A program made the position numbers and the translations under genes. The notes below the pieces were generated by a model that searched no databases, was not told the DNA's origin, and worked only from the letters and a program-made list of their open reading frames with translations. A stretch of 5,314 nt of DNA from Thermoplasmata archaeon (GTDB lineage Archaea > Thermoplasmatota > Thermoplasmata > Lutacidiplasmatales > UBA184): the NCBI GenBank assembly GCA_030040035.1, contig JASHUJ010000182.1:1-5314 (forward strand), in the 5' to 3' direction. Each line of letters starts with the position of its first letter. Positions within the stretch are counted from its first letter, which is position 1. Positions 1 through 5,208 of this stretch are shown here, piece by piece.

Positions 1-340
1 GACGGGTGCCGAGCCGTCCGGCGGTGTCGTAGGCCCGAAGGGTCTCGGCGGTATCGCCGGAGTAGCTCACGAGGAGGACATGGGCCCGGTGGTCGAGCCC
101 GCGAGGAAGGTCCGGCGTGCGGATCACGTTCAGCATCGCCGGCGTCTCGGAGTCGATCAACCCCCGGACCAGGTCGGCGGCGATCGCGGAGCCGCCCATC
201 CCGACGGCGAGGATCGGCAGGGCGCCACGCGCCGGCGGGGCGAGATCGAGTCCGGCGGCGAAGCCTTCCCGCAACGCCGTCGGGAGATTCGCGGCGAGCG
301 CCCGCATCCGCGTCGTGCCGTCGGCAGAAGGAGGCGCCAC
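1..340 (-). CDS. Bifunctional phosphoglucose/phosphomannose isomerase, N-terminal part (runs off the left edge)
   Basis: Leftward reading gives the first SIS (sugar isomerase) half-domain of the archaeal PGI/PMI family. This enzyme interconverts glucose-6-phosphate or mannose-6-phosphate with fructose-6-phosphate in the cytoplasm. Two family signatures are visible: VGMGGSAIAADL (codons near 205-170), the glycine-rich loop opening the SIS fold, and LLVSYSGDTAETLRAY (near 75-27), the phosphate-binding SYSGxTxET motif. The segment before them (TRMRALAANLPTALREGF) matches the family's N-terminal helix. About 113 residues are present; the family is usually about 300-350, so the catalytic C-terminal half lies outside the window. 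Start: an in-frame TAA at 367-365 sets the limit, leaving GTG 364, GTG 340 or ATG 307. I chose GTG 340 because an A/T island (CCTAAG) sits about 26 bases upstream, as in neighbouring leaderless candidates. GTG 364 remains possible; ATG 307 would cut into the conserved helix. The gene is divergent from the KaiC-like operon. Family assignment is confident; the start is not. Confidence 0.85.
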   Translation of the reverse strand, partial: MAPPSADGTTRMRALAANLPTALREGFAAGLDLAPPARGALPILAVGMGGSAIAADLVRGLIDSETPAMLNVIRTPDLPRGLDHRAHVLLVSYSGDTAETLRAYDTAGRLGTR

Positions 341-363
341 GGGCCGCCGGGCCGGCGCCGGCA

Positions 364-369
364 CTTAGG
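364..369 (-). promoter_or_regulatory. Possible TATA box of the isomerase gene
   Basis: On the minus strand these bases read CCTAAG, an isolated A/T-containing patch in GC-rich DNA, with its centre about 26 bases before GTG 340. That is the usual archaeal spacing from TATA box to transcription start, so the mRNA would begin at or next to the start codon. The match to a TATA consensus is weak; the assignment rests on spacing and on similar islands ahead of other genes here. Confidence 0.25.
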
Positions 370-377
370 GGTTGCGG

Positions 378-390
378 GCGCGCGCGCGCG
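378..390. repeat. Alternating GC dinucleotide run
   Basis: Thirteen bases alternate strictly between G and C (six GC units plus a final G), just upstream of both divergent genes. Alternating purine-pyrimidine GC tracts are the classic Z-DNA-prone sequence, but at this overall GC content a run of this length may be chance. No function can be assigned from sequence alone. Confidence 0.5.
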
Positions 391-464
391 TTCCTGCGAA
401 ACTTCAAGAACGGCGCCCGACCATCAACGACTCGAAGAGCGGAGGTCGAGCGGACCCCGCTCGC

Positions 465-471
465 GAAGGAG
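465..471 (+). promoter_or_regulatory. Shine-Dalgarno site deciding the start of the first KaiC-like gene
   Basis: GAAGGAG ends five bases before GTG 477 and is a good complement to the 3' end of archaeal 16S rRNA. It is the reason for choosing GTG 477 over the in-frame TTG at 372, which has no such site, or the later GTG at 519. Confidence 0.6.
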
Positions 472-476
472 CCTCG

Positions 477-2588
477 GTGGCGGACCCCACGGCATCCAGC
501 GTCCTCGGCGACGGACGCGTGTCGACCGGGAACCCCGGGCTCGACGCAATGCTCGAGGGCGGCCTGATCGGCCGACGGCCCTACCTCGTCGTGGGTCCGT
601 CGGGGACCGGCAAGACGACGCTCGCGCTCCAGTTCCTGTGCGAGGGCATCCGCCACCACGAGCGGGCGCTGCTCGTGACCCTCGAGGAGCCGCCCAACGA
701 GGCGCGCGTGAACCATCGGGGTCTCTCGCCCGAGCTCGACCAGGTCGACGTCTTCGACGCGATCCCCGACATCATGCGCTACGAGCGCGTGCCGTTCAAG
801 GACATCGCCTCGGTACGCTACTCGCAGCCGTTCAGCACCGTCGCGCTCTCGATCCGGCAATCTCCCGAGCTCTCCTCGGTCGAGGTCACGCTCGCCGCCC
901 TCGAGCAGATGCTCCGGACCGAGGTGATCCGCAAGGGGTACACCCGGGTCGCGATCGACTCCCTGACCGCGCTCCAGTACTTCTGCATGAAGGGCTTCGA
1001 TCCCGTCGCCGGCGCCCAGACGTTCCTGCGGTTCCTCTCCGACCTGCACGTGACGACGATCCTCACCGTCGAGTCGCCGCTGGAGGACCTCGAGACCCCC
1101 GAACGGGCGCTCGCCCGCGGGGAGATCCGTCTCTTCCGCTGGGAGCACGAGAACCTGACGGTCCGCGCGGTCGGCGTCGAGAAGTTCCGAGGGAGCTCCC
1201 ACGACGTTCGGCTGCATCCGTACCGGATCGGGTCCCACGGTCTCGACATCAATCTCGGCATGACGATCTCGCGGGACACGCGGCAGATCGTCGAGGCCGG
1301 CCCGCTCGGGCTCGGGATCGCGACGCCGACGCCGGTCCCGATCGAAGAGGTCATCTCGCCGGTCGACCCGCTCGCCGAGGAGATCCGGGACCTCGCGCTG
1401 GTCGGCGTCGATATCGCGCCGGTCCGGGGCGCAATCCTCGAGGCGATCGAGTCGCTCGAATCGGAGGACGTCGACGCCTCCCGCAACCACCTCGCCCGGG
1501 CGACGGCGATGGTCATCGATCTGTCGGGCGCCGCCCGGCCGACGGTCGAAGAGGAGGCGCGCTACCCGCCCGACGTCGCGGACGCGTTCGCCCGGCTCCT
1601 CCAGCGGAGCGAGTCCGCGCGGACCGGACTTCCCCCGACGCGACTTCCCCCGCCGAACGTGCTCGAGCTGCAGCTCCATCGCCTCCTCGCATCGTTCCCT
1701 GTCCCCCGGCCCGCTCCCGTCGTCACCGAAACGGCGCCGGTCGAGACCCCGGCCCCCTCCGAGCCATCCGAAGAGATCGCGTCCCCCGCCGTCCCCGAGG
1801 TCGGTAGCGCGCCAGAGCCGGCCCCGGTCGCGGAGGTAGAGGAGGCACCCGTCGCCGCTCCCTCGGCACCCCCGGCGATTCCCGACGAGCCTCCGGCAGT
1901 GCCGGCCCTCGTGACCGCCTCCCGCGAACCTGCCCCAGCCTCGAAACCGACCGAGTCACCGGCACGGTCGTTTCCGGCGCCGCCTTCCCCGCCGCAGCCG
2001 GCCCGGTCACGGTATGCACCTCCCCCGGTGCCGCCCCCCTCGTCTCGCTCGGCGGCCGCTCGTCCGGTCGCGCCCGAGGTCGAACGCCGGCCACCTCCCG
2101 AAGCCCCTCCACCTCTCCCTACGTGGGGAACTCCCGCGGGAGCCAGCCCTCCGGCACCTAAGGAGACTCACGCGTCCGGGGTGAGAGCCCCTTCCGGGGC
2201 CCCGAACCCGTCGACTCTCCGGGGGCCCGCCCCGGGGGCACCCGCCGGACCCCCGATGCCCAGTGTCACCGCGCCCGCTACCGGACCTCGATCCGAGCCG
2301 ACCCCCGTATCTCCGAGCGGGGCGGCTGCGGCGAAGCGTCGCCGGAAGGCTCCGGCCACGGCTCGACGCAAGGCAGCTCCGACGCCGGTCGACGCGGGCA
2401 CCGCGCCCCCGACGGCCGAGGCCGAGGGGAGCGAGGCGACGGCCAAACCGAAGAAGAAGGCCCCTCGCCGGCGGAAGGCCCCGACGGTCGTCGGATCGAT
2501 GGCGGTCCCGGTTCCCGCCGCATCCGACCCGGCCGAGTCGGAGCCCGCCGACCCGCCCGCCGCGTCGGACCCCAAGGGGAGTGAATGA
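477..2588 (+). CDS. KaiC-like (RAD55/COG0467-type) ATPase with long Pro/Ala-rich linker and basic tail
   Basis: A 703-residue protein. Residues 14-260 form a KaiC/RadA-type P-loop ATPase: the family opening STGNPGLDAMLEGGL, Walker A GPSGTGKTT (40-48), the paired acids E70-E71 in LEEPP matching KaiC's catalytic glutamates, Walker B RVAIDSLTAL (D161), and the closing FRGSSHD...HPYRI...GLDI block (237-258). The stretch between Walker A and B includes a variable segment (about 100-150), and the usual SFGWDL motif after the glutamates is replaced by RGLSPELD. Residues 295-405 look like a helical domain. Residues 408-619 are a disordered Pro/Ala/Ser/Glu linker, 620-669 a Lys/Arg-Ala-Pro block with RRRKAP twice (621-626, 664-669), and 670-703 an acidic tail. 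A single KaiC domain is about 230-260 residues, so most of this protein is extension. The frame is credible to its end because its TGA overlaps the next start as ATGA. ATPase activity is a confident family inference. The partner or substrate is unknown; the basic tail suggests nucleic acid or another polyanion. A circadian role is not implied. Confidence 0.88.
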   Translation: MADPTASSVLGDGRVSTGNPGLDAMLEGGLIGRRPYLVVGPSGTGKTTLALQFLCEGIRHHERALLVTLEEPPNEARVNHRGLSPELDQVDVFDAIPDIMRYERVPFKDIASVRYSQPFSTVALSIRQSPELSSVEVTLAALEQMLRTEVIRKGYTRVAIDSLTALQYFCMKGFDPVAGAQTFLRFLSDLHVTTILTVESPLEDLETPERALARGEIRLFRWEHENLTVRAVGVEKFRGSSHDVRLHPYRIGSHGLDINLGMTISRDTRQIVEAGPLGLGIATPTPVPIEEVISPVDPLAEEIRDLALVGVDIAPVRGAILEAIESLESEDVDASRNHLARATAMVIDLSGAARPTVEEEARYPPDVADAFARLLQRSESARTGLPPTRLPPPNVLELQLHRLLASFPVPRPAPVVTETAPVETPAPSEPSEEIASPAVPEVGSAPEPAPVAEVEEAPVAAPSAPPAIPDEPPAVPALVTASREPAPASKPTESPARSFPAPPSPPQPARSRYAPPPVPPPSSRSAAARPVAPEVERRPPPEAPPPLPTWGTPAGASPPAPKETHASGVRAPSGAPNPSTLRGPAPGAPAGPPMPSVTAPATGPRSEPTPVSPSGAAAAKRRRKAPATARRKAAPTPVDAGTAPPTAEAEGSEATAKPKKKAPRRRKAPTVVGSMAVPVPAASDPAESEPADPPAASDPKGSE
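1698..2483 (+). other. Low-complexity Pro/Ala linker and basic Lys/Arg-Ala-Pro tail within the first KaiC-like protein
   Basis: Codons 408-619 encode an extended Pro/Ala/Ser/Glu-rich chain with no predicted hydrophobic core or membrane segment. Codons 620-669 then give two positive clusters, KRRRKAPATARRKAAP and KPKKKAPRRRKAP, resembling the tails of linker-histone-like and AlgP-like proteins. The RRRKAP hexapeptide occurs at 2337-2354 and 2466-2483 with synonymous codon differences, so if it was duplicated it is old or under protein-level selection. Third codon positions in the linker are noticeably less uniformly G/C than in the ATPase core, fitting relaxed constraint. Confidence 0.7.
2576..2584 (+). 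promoter_or_regulatory. Ribosome binding site and ATGA coupling ahead of the second KaiC-like gene
   Basis: GGGGAGTGA lies directly before ATG 2585 and is close to the Shine-Dalgarno sequence GGAGGTGA. The spacing is short (about three bases after GGAG). With the four-base ATGA overlap at 2585-2588, this suggests translation of the second gene is coupled to termination of the first, which would keep the two proteins in a linked ratio. Confidence 0.55.
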
Positions 2589-3364
2589 GCACCCCGGGCC
2601 AGCTCGCGGAACATCGGGTGCCGACCGGAGTGCCCGGCCTCGACCGGATGCTCGGCGGGGGGTTGGTCGCCGGTCGGCCGTACCTCGTGACCGGCGGGAC
2701 CGGGAGCGGCAAGACCCTCCTGGGCCTCACGTTCCTGCTCGAAGGACTGCGCCGGGGCGAGGAGGTCCTGCTCGTGGCGGTCGACGAGCCGCCCAACGAG
2801 ATCATCGAGAACGTGCAGTCGTTCGGATGGGATCTGAACGCGGTGAAGACGCTCGAGGCGAACCCGGGGACGCACGCGATCAAGCGCAACGTGGCGGTGC
2901 AAGAGGTCCGCACGATGACCGACCTCAAGTCGATGCGGGACCTCTCCGTCGAGACGAAGAAGCCCTCCGACGCGGAGGACATCTCGATCCAATCGATCCA
3001 GCTCAAGTTGCGCTCGCAGATGGCCGGTCGGCCGTTCCGGCGCGTGCTCGTCGACTCGATCACCTCGGTCCGCCGGTTCGCCGTGAAGTCGTCCGTCGAT
3101 CCCCAGGCCGAGCGGACCGAGATCCAGTCGCTCCTCCGGTTCCTGTCGGAGGCCGGCGCGACGACCCTGATCACCGCGACGCCGAGCGACCCCGCGAAGC
3201 TCACGGCCGAGGAGATCCTGACCCGGGGCGAGGTCCTGCTGACCCGCAAGTGGGTCGGGGACCGCTCGGTCCGGCAGATCAAGATCGTCCGGATGCGCGG
3301 GTGCGCCCACGACCCCGAACGACGGCCGTTCGTGATCACGCCCGAGGGGATCGTCGTCGCCTAG
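2585..3364 (+). CDS. Compact KaiC-like (RAD55/COG0467-type) ATPase, partner of the upstream gene
   Basis: A 259-residue single-domain RecA/KaiC-type ATPase. Visible motifs are the opening PTGVPGLDRMLGGGL (13-27), Walker A GGTGSGKT (37-44), the acid pair D67-E68 in VDEPPNE where KaiC has two glutamates, a canonical SFGWDL (79-84), Walker B RVLVDSITSV (D157), the RGE (about 219-221) after the second helical region, and the closing RMRGCAHD...FVITPEGIVV. Its length equals one KaiC domain with no tail. It shares with the upstream protein the EPPNE motif and a similar helical insertion before Walker B, so the two are paralogues, though clearly diverged. The four-base overlap makes them an operon. 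By analogy with KaiC-family proteins it probably forms ring or filament oligomers, perhaps with its neighbour. The Asp-for-Glu change at the first catalytic acid could lower hydrolysis. No substrate can be read from the sequence. Confidence 0.9.
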   Translation: MSTPGQLAEHRVPTGVPGLDRMLGGGLVAGRPYLVTGGTGSGKTLLGLTFLLEGLRRGEEVLLVAVDEPPNEIIENVQSFGWDLNAVKTLEANPGTHAIKRNVAVQEVRTMTDLKSMRDLSVETKKPSDAEDISIQSIQLKLRSQMAGRPFRRVLVDSITSVRRFAVKSSVDPQAERTEIQSLLRFLSEAGATTLITATPSDPAKLTAEEILTRGEVLLTRKWVGDRSVRQIKIVRMRGCAHDPERRPFVITPEGIVVA

Positions 3365-3381
3365 GTCGGTCGCGCGACGCA

Positions 3382-3389
3382 GCTAATGG
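3382..3389 (+). promoter_or_regulatory. Possible TATA box of the EVE-domain gene
   Basis: GCTAATGG is the only A/T island in the 47-base gap after the ATPase operon. Its centre is about 26 bases before GTG 3412, which fits a leaderless transcript starting at that codon. The gene could instead be read through from the ATPase pair. The match is weak. Confidence 0.3.
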
Positions 3390-3411
3390 GGCGGCGTCCC
3401 CTCGCCCCCGC

Positions 3412-3912
3412 GTGGCGCACTGGATTCTCAAGGAGGAGCCGGACCACTACGCCTGGGCGGACCTCGTGCGCGATGGCCGAACGGAGTGGGACGGCGTCCA
3501 CAATGCGCTTGCGCTTCGGAACCTGAAGGCGATGCGCCCCGGCGACCTCGCGATCTTCTACCATACCGGGTCGGAGCGCGCGTGCATCGGGATCGTCGAG
3601 GTCGTGGCGGACCCTCGCCCCGATCCGCGCGATGATCGCGGGTCGTGGTGGGTCGAGGTCCGTCCGGTGCGACCGCTCACGCGCCCGATCCCGCTGGCCG
3701 AGTTGAAGGCCGACCGGGCGCTCGTCGGCTTCGAGCTGATCCGGTTGGGGCGGCTCTCGGTGGTGCCCGCGACGGACGCGCACTGGGCGCGTCTTTTGCG
3801 CCACGAGCGAAGCCCGAGCGGCGAGGGATCACCGACTACGGAAGTCCGCTCGGATCGCGCGCGAGCCGACGGGCGAGCGAAGCGACGAGCCGCGGGACCG
3901 CGTAGACGCTGA
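3412..3912 (+). CDS. EVE-domain (PUA-like fold) protein
   Basis: A 166-residue protein whose first 130 or so residues match the EVE (DUF55/COG2947) family. It begins AHWILKEEPDHYAWADL, corresponding to the family's xxWLxKxEPxxYSWxDL opening. TEWDGVHNALALRNLKAM matches the WDGVRNxxARNxLRxM segment, GDLAIFYHTGSERACIGIVEVV the GDLxxFYHS...xGIxEV strand pair, and RLGRLSVVPATDAHWARLL the RLSVxPVxxxxW end. In the second motif the family's usual RNYQARN is HNALALRN here, so part of the pocket is atypical. Studied EVE domains bind modified cytosines or other modified bases through an aromatic cage; that role here is inferred from family only. Residues 142-166 are an extra Arg/Lys/Ala-rich tail encoded where the gene overlaps the convergent HD gene. 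Start: GTG 3412 directly precedes the conserved opening; the ATG at 3386 is in another frame. Confidence 0.88.
   Translation: MAHWILKEEPDHYAWADLVRDGRTEWDGVHNALALRNLKAMRPGDLAIFYHTGSERACIGIVEVVADPRPDPRDDRGSWWVEVRPVRPLTRPIPLAELKADRALVGFELIRLGRLSVVPATDAHWARLLRHERSPSGEGSPTTEVRSDRARADGRAKRRAAGPRRR
3836..3912. other. Convergent 3' overlap of the EVE and HD genes
   Basis: The EVE gene ends with TGA at 3910-3912 on the plus strand and the HD gene ends with TAG at 3838-3836 on the minus strand, so 77 bases code on both strands. The EVE product contributes its non-family basic tail here, and the HD product its last 24 residues (ending RRLARDPSGLP). No terminator-like T-run separates the two genes. Confidence 0.8.
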
Positions 3913-5104
3913 CGGTCCACTCGGACGGGGGCCGGGTCGCGAGGGTCCGCCACGCACTCGGACCCCGGAACGGGAAGACCGTCCGGTCCCCGGTCCACAG
4001 CCCGATCTCCCCCCAGTCGTCCTCGGGGGGGTCGCGCACGTCGAGGCTCGCCAGATCGATCAGGACGCTGCCCGCGGTCCCCCCGACCCCGGCGGCGAGA
4101 TCATCCTCGAGCGCCCGCCGTTCGGCCGGTCGCTCGAGGAGCCGTTCCCATCGACCCCGGAGGCTTGCCGAGAGCGCCGTCCAACCGTGCGCCCGCTTGT
4201 ACAACCGCCGTTCCAGGAGCCCGCGCGCGAGGACCGCGCTCACCCCGCCCGCGTCCCTCGCCCGCGCGAGGAACTCGCCATCCGGGAGATGGAAGAGCGG
4301 ACGGGCCGCCTCCGGGTATCCCGACAGCCGCTCGACCGCCGCCTGCGCCATCATCTCCGCCGCGCGGACGGTCTTGTGGAAGTACACGGAGGAGTACATC
4401 AGCGCCCGACCCACGAGGAATCCCTCGACCGCGCTGCGACCCTTCTCCGCGAAGCCGAGGTGACCCGAGGCGTTCCGAATCGTGTCGAGCAGGCGGACCG
4501 CATCGATCGCACCGTGGCCCACTCCGGTGTAGTACGCGTCCCGCTGGAGATAGTCGATCCGGTCCGCGTCGATCGGCCCGTGCAGTACGGCCCGGAGGAG
4601 ACGGCTCCCGGGGCGGGAGCGGCGCGGGTCGATCAGGTCCGCGACGCGGGCGGGATCGAGCCCCCACCGCGCGAGTACGCGCGGGACCTCGGCCCGCGCC
4701 CACGGCCCCTCGATCTCGTGACCTTCGATCCGGGCCCGCGAGAGCGCCTCATGCCCGAACCCGAGGACCTCCTGCATCGGCGCGTCGAGCGTGTGCGAGA
4801 ACGGGCCGTGCCCGAGGTCGTGGAGGAGCGCGCCCGCCGCGACGCGGTCGGCGTCCGCAGCCCCGAGCCCGAGACGCGCGGCCATCTGCCCGGCCACCCA
4901 GAACGTGCCGAGCGAGTGCTCGAGCCGGGTATGGTTCGCGCCGGGAAAGACGAGGTGGGCGAAGCCGGTCTGTCGGATGCCCCACAACCTCTGGAACTCG
5001 GGGTTGTTCACGAGGGCCAGCGCGACCCCGTCAAGCCGGATCGGTCCGTGGACCGGATCGAAGATCGACTTGTGGGCCGAACGCCGGCCGGCGCCGTCGG
5101 ACAC
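3836..5104 (-). CDS. HD-domain phosphohydrolase of the SAMHD1-like/COG1078 family (putative dNTP triphosphohydrolase)
   Basis: A 422-residue cytoplasmic protein. The N-terminal SIFDPVHGPIRLDG (13-26), FQRLWGIRQTGFAHLVFPGANHTRLEHSLG (37-66, given here as the family block) and the metal motif H63...H95-D96 are textbook for the family. D181 in IDADRIDYLQRDAYYTG (178-194) completes the HxxHD...D metal set, equivalent to SAMHD1 H167, H206, D207 and D311. HGPFSH (99-104), D107 and H118 match further active-site residues, so the enzyme looks catalytically competent. Related enzymes remove triphosphate from dNTPs; the true substrate here is not shown. Length is normal for the family (about 400-480). 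Start: an in-frame GTG at 5185 exists but adds a Pro/Gly-rich stretch unlike the family and lies on a TATA element. GTG 5104 begins MSDGAGRRSAHKS, just ahead of the conserved region, with an A/T island 26 bases upstream. Confidence 0.9.
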   Translation of the reverse strand: MSDGAGRRSAHKSIFDPVHGPIRLDGVALALVNNPEFQRLWGIRQTGFAHLVFPGANHTRLEHSLGTFWVAGQMAARLGLGAADADRVAAGALLHDLGHGPFSHTLDAPMQEVLGFGHEALSRARIEGHEIEGPWARAEVPRVLARWGLDPARVADLIDPRRSRPGSRLLRAVLHGPIDADRIDYLQRDAYYTGVGHGAIDAVRLLDTIRNASGHLGFAEKGRSAVEGFLVGRALMYSSVYFHKTVRAAEMMAQAAVERLSGYPEAARPLFHLPDGEFLARARDAGGVSAVLARGLLERRLYKRAHGWTALSASLRGRWERLLERPAERRALEDDLAAGVGGTAGSVLIDLASLDVRDPPEDDWGEIGLWTGDRTVFPFRGPSAWRTLATRPPSEWTVSVYAVPRLVASLARRLARDPSGLP

Positions 5105-5126
5105 GACCGCGCACCGCCGGTCGAAC

Positions 5127-5132
5127 CATAAC
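5127..5132 (-). promoter_or_regulatory. Possible TATA box of the HD gene
   Basis: On the minus strand this reads GTTATG, an isolated A/T island centred about 26 bases before GTG 5104. It supports a leaderless transcript starting at or next to that codon. The stronger A/T element at 5176-5182 is nearly symmetric (minus strand ATAAATA) and could alternatively serve this gene, with a leader of about 45-50 bases. Confidence 0.35.
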
Positions 5133-5175
5133 GGCGGCGGGCCGGCCGAACCTCGGCTTCTCGGAATCCCGAACG

Positions 5176-5182
5176 TATTTAT
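5176..5182 (+). promoter_or_regulatory. TATA box of the right-edge gene
   Basis: TATTTAT is the best archaeal TATA-like element in the window. Its centre is 30 bases before ATG 5209, predicting a transcription start near 5205 and an mRNA with a leader of only a few bases. No Shine-Dalgarno site lies before the ATG, which agrees with leaderless translation. Confidence 0.6.
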
Positions 5183-5208
5183 CACGACGGCACGGTCCGT
5201 CGGCGAGC

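Larger units (their letters stand above)
341..476. other. Divergent intergenic region between the isomerase and the KaiC-like operon
   Basis: These 136 bases must carry the promoters of both flanking genes. They contain an alternating G/C run at 378-390, a relatively A/T-rich patch (GAAACTTCAAGAA, 398-410) and the ribosome binding site of the downstream ATPase gene. The A/T patch is the only plausible TATA-like element for the rightward operon. It would give a start near 430-436 and a leader of about 40-45 bases, consistent with that gene using a Shine-Dalgarno site. I see no credible small gene or structured RNA. Confidence 0.5.
5105..5208. other. Divergent promoter region between the HD gene and the right-edge gene
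   Basis: This 104-base gap holds two A/T islands in otherwise GC-rich DNA: one at 5127-5132 suited to the leftward HD gene and one at 5176-5182 suited to the rightward gene. The intervening sequence is GC-rich, with no repeat or operator that I can recognise. Confidence 0.5.

Noticed and set aside
372..476. N-terminal extension of the first ATPase from TTG 372
   Set aside because: TTG is a rare start with no ribosome binding site there, whereas GTG 477 has GAAGGAG at good spacing; the extension has no family similarity.
80..1807. A 575-codon open frame on the plus strand
   Set aside because: It is an Arg/Pro/Gly-rich shadow of the isomerase and first ATPase genes, as is common in GC-rich DNA; it has no recognisable domain, while the competing frames carry clear family motifs.
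1698..2333. Frameshift or pseudogene within the first ATPase's Pro-rich region
   Set aside because: The frame stays open and ends exactly in an ATGA overlap with the next gene after coherent basic and acidic segments, which a broken frame would not produce.
2168..3339. Long minus-strand open frames opposite the ATPase genes
   Set aside because: Composition is low-complexity and no domain is recognisable; the plus-strand frame has Walker motifs throughout the same region.
477..3364. A circadian clock (kai) locus or gas-vesicle regulator GvpD
   Set aside because: Both ATPases have one KaiC domain rather than two, no kaiA, kaiB or gvp genes are present, and RAD55-type ATPases are widespread in archaea with other or unknown roles.
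2263..3912. A 549-codon plus-strand frame that would fuse about 380 residues to the EVE domain
   Set aside because: The part before 3412 is an Arg/Pro-rich shadow of the two ATPase genes; only the part from GTG 3412 matches a family, so this is not a fusion.
4187..5131. A 314-codon plus-strand frame opposite the HD gene
   Set aside because: It is a shadow of the HD gene; the minus strand carries the complete HD metal-binding signature.
5105..5185. N-terminal extension of the HD protein from GTG 5185
   Set aside because: The extra 27 residues are Pro/Gly/Arg-rich and unlike the family, and the codon sits on an A/T promoter element.
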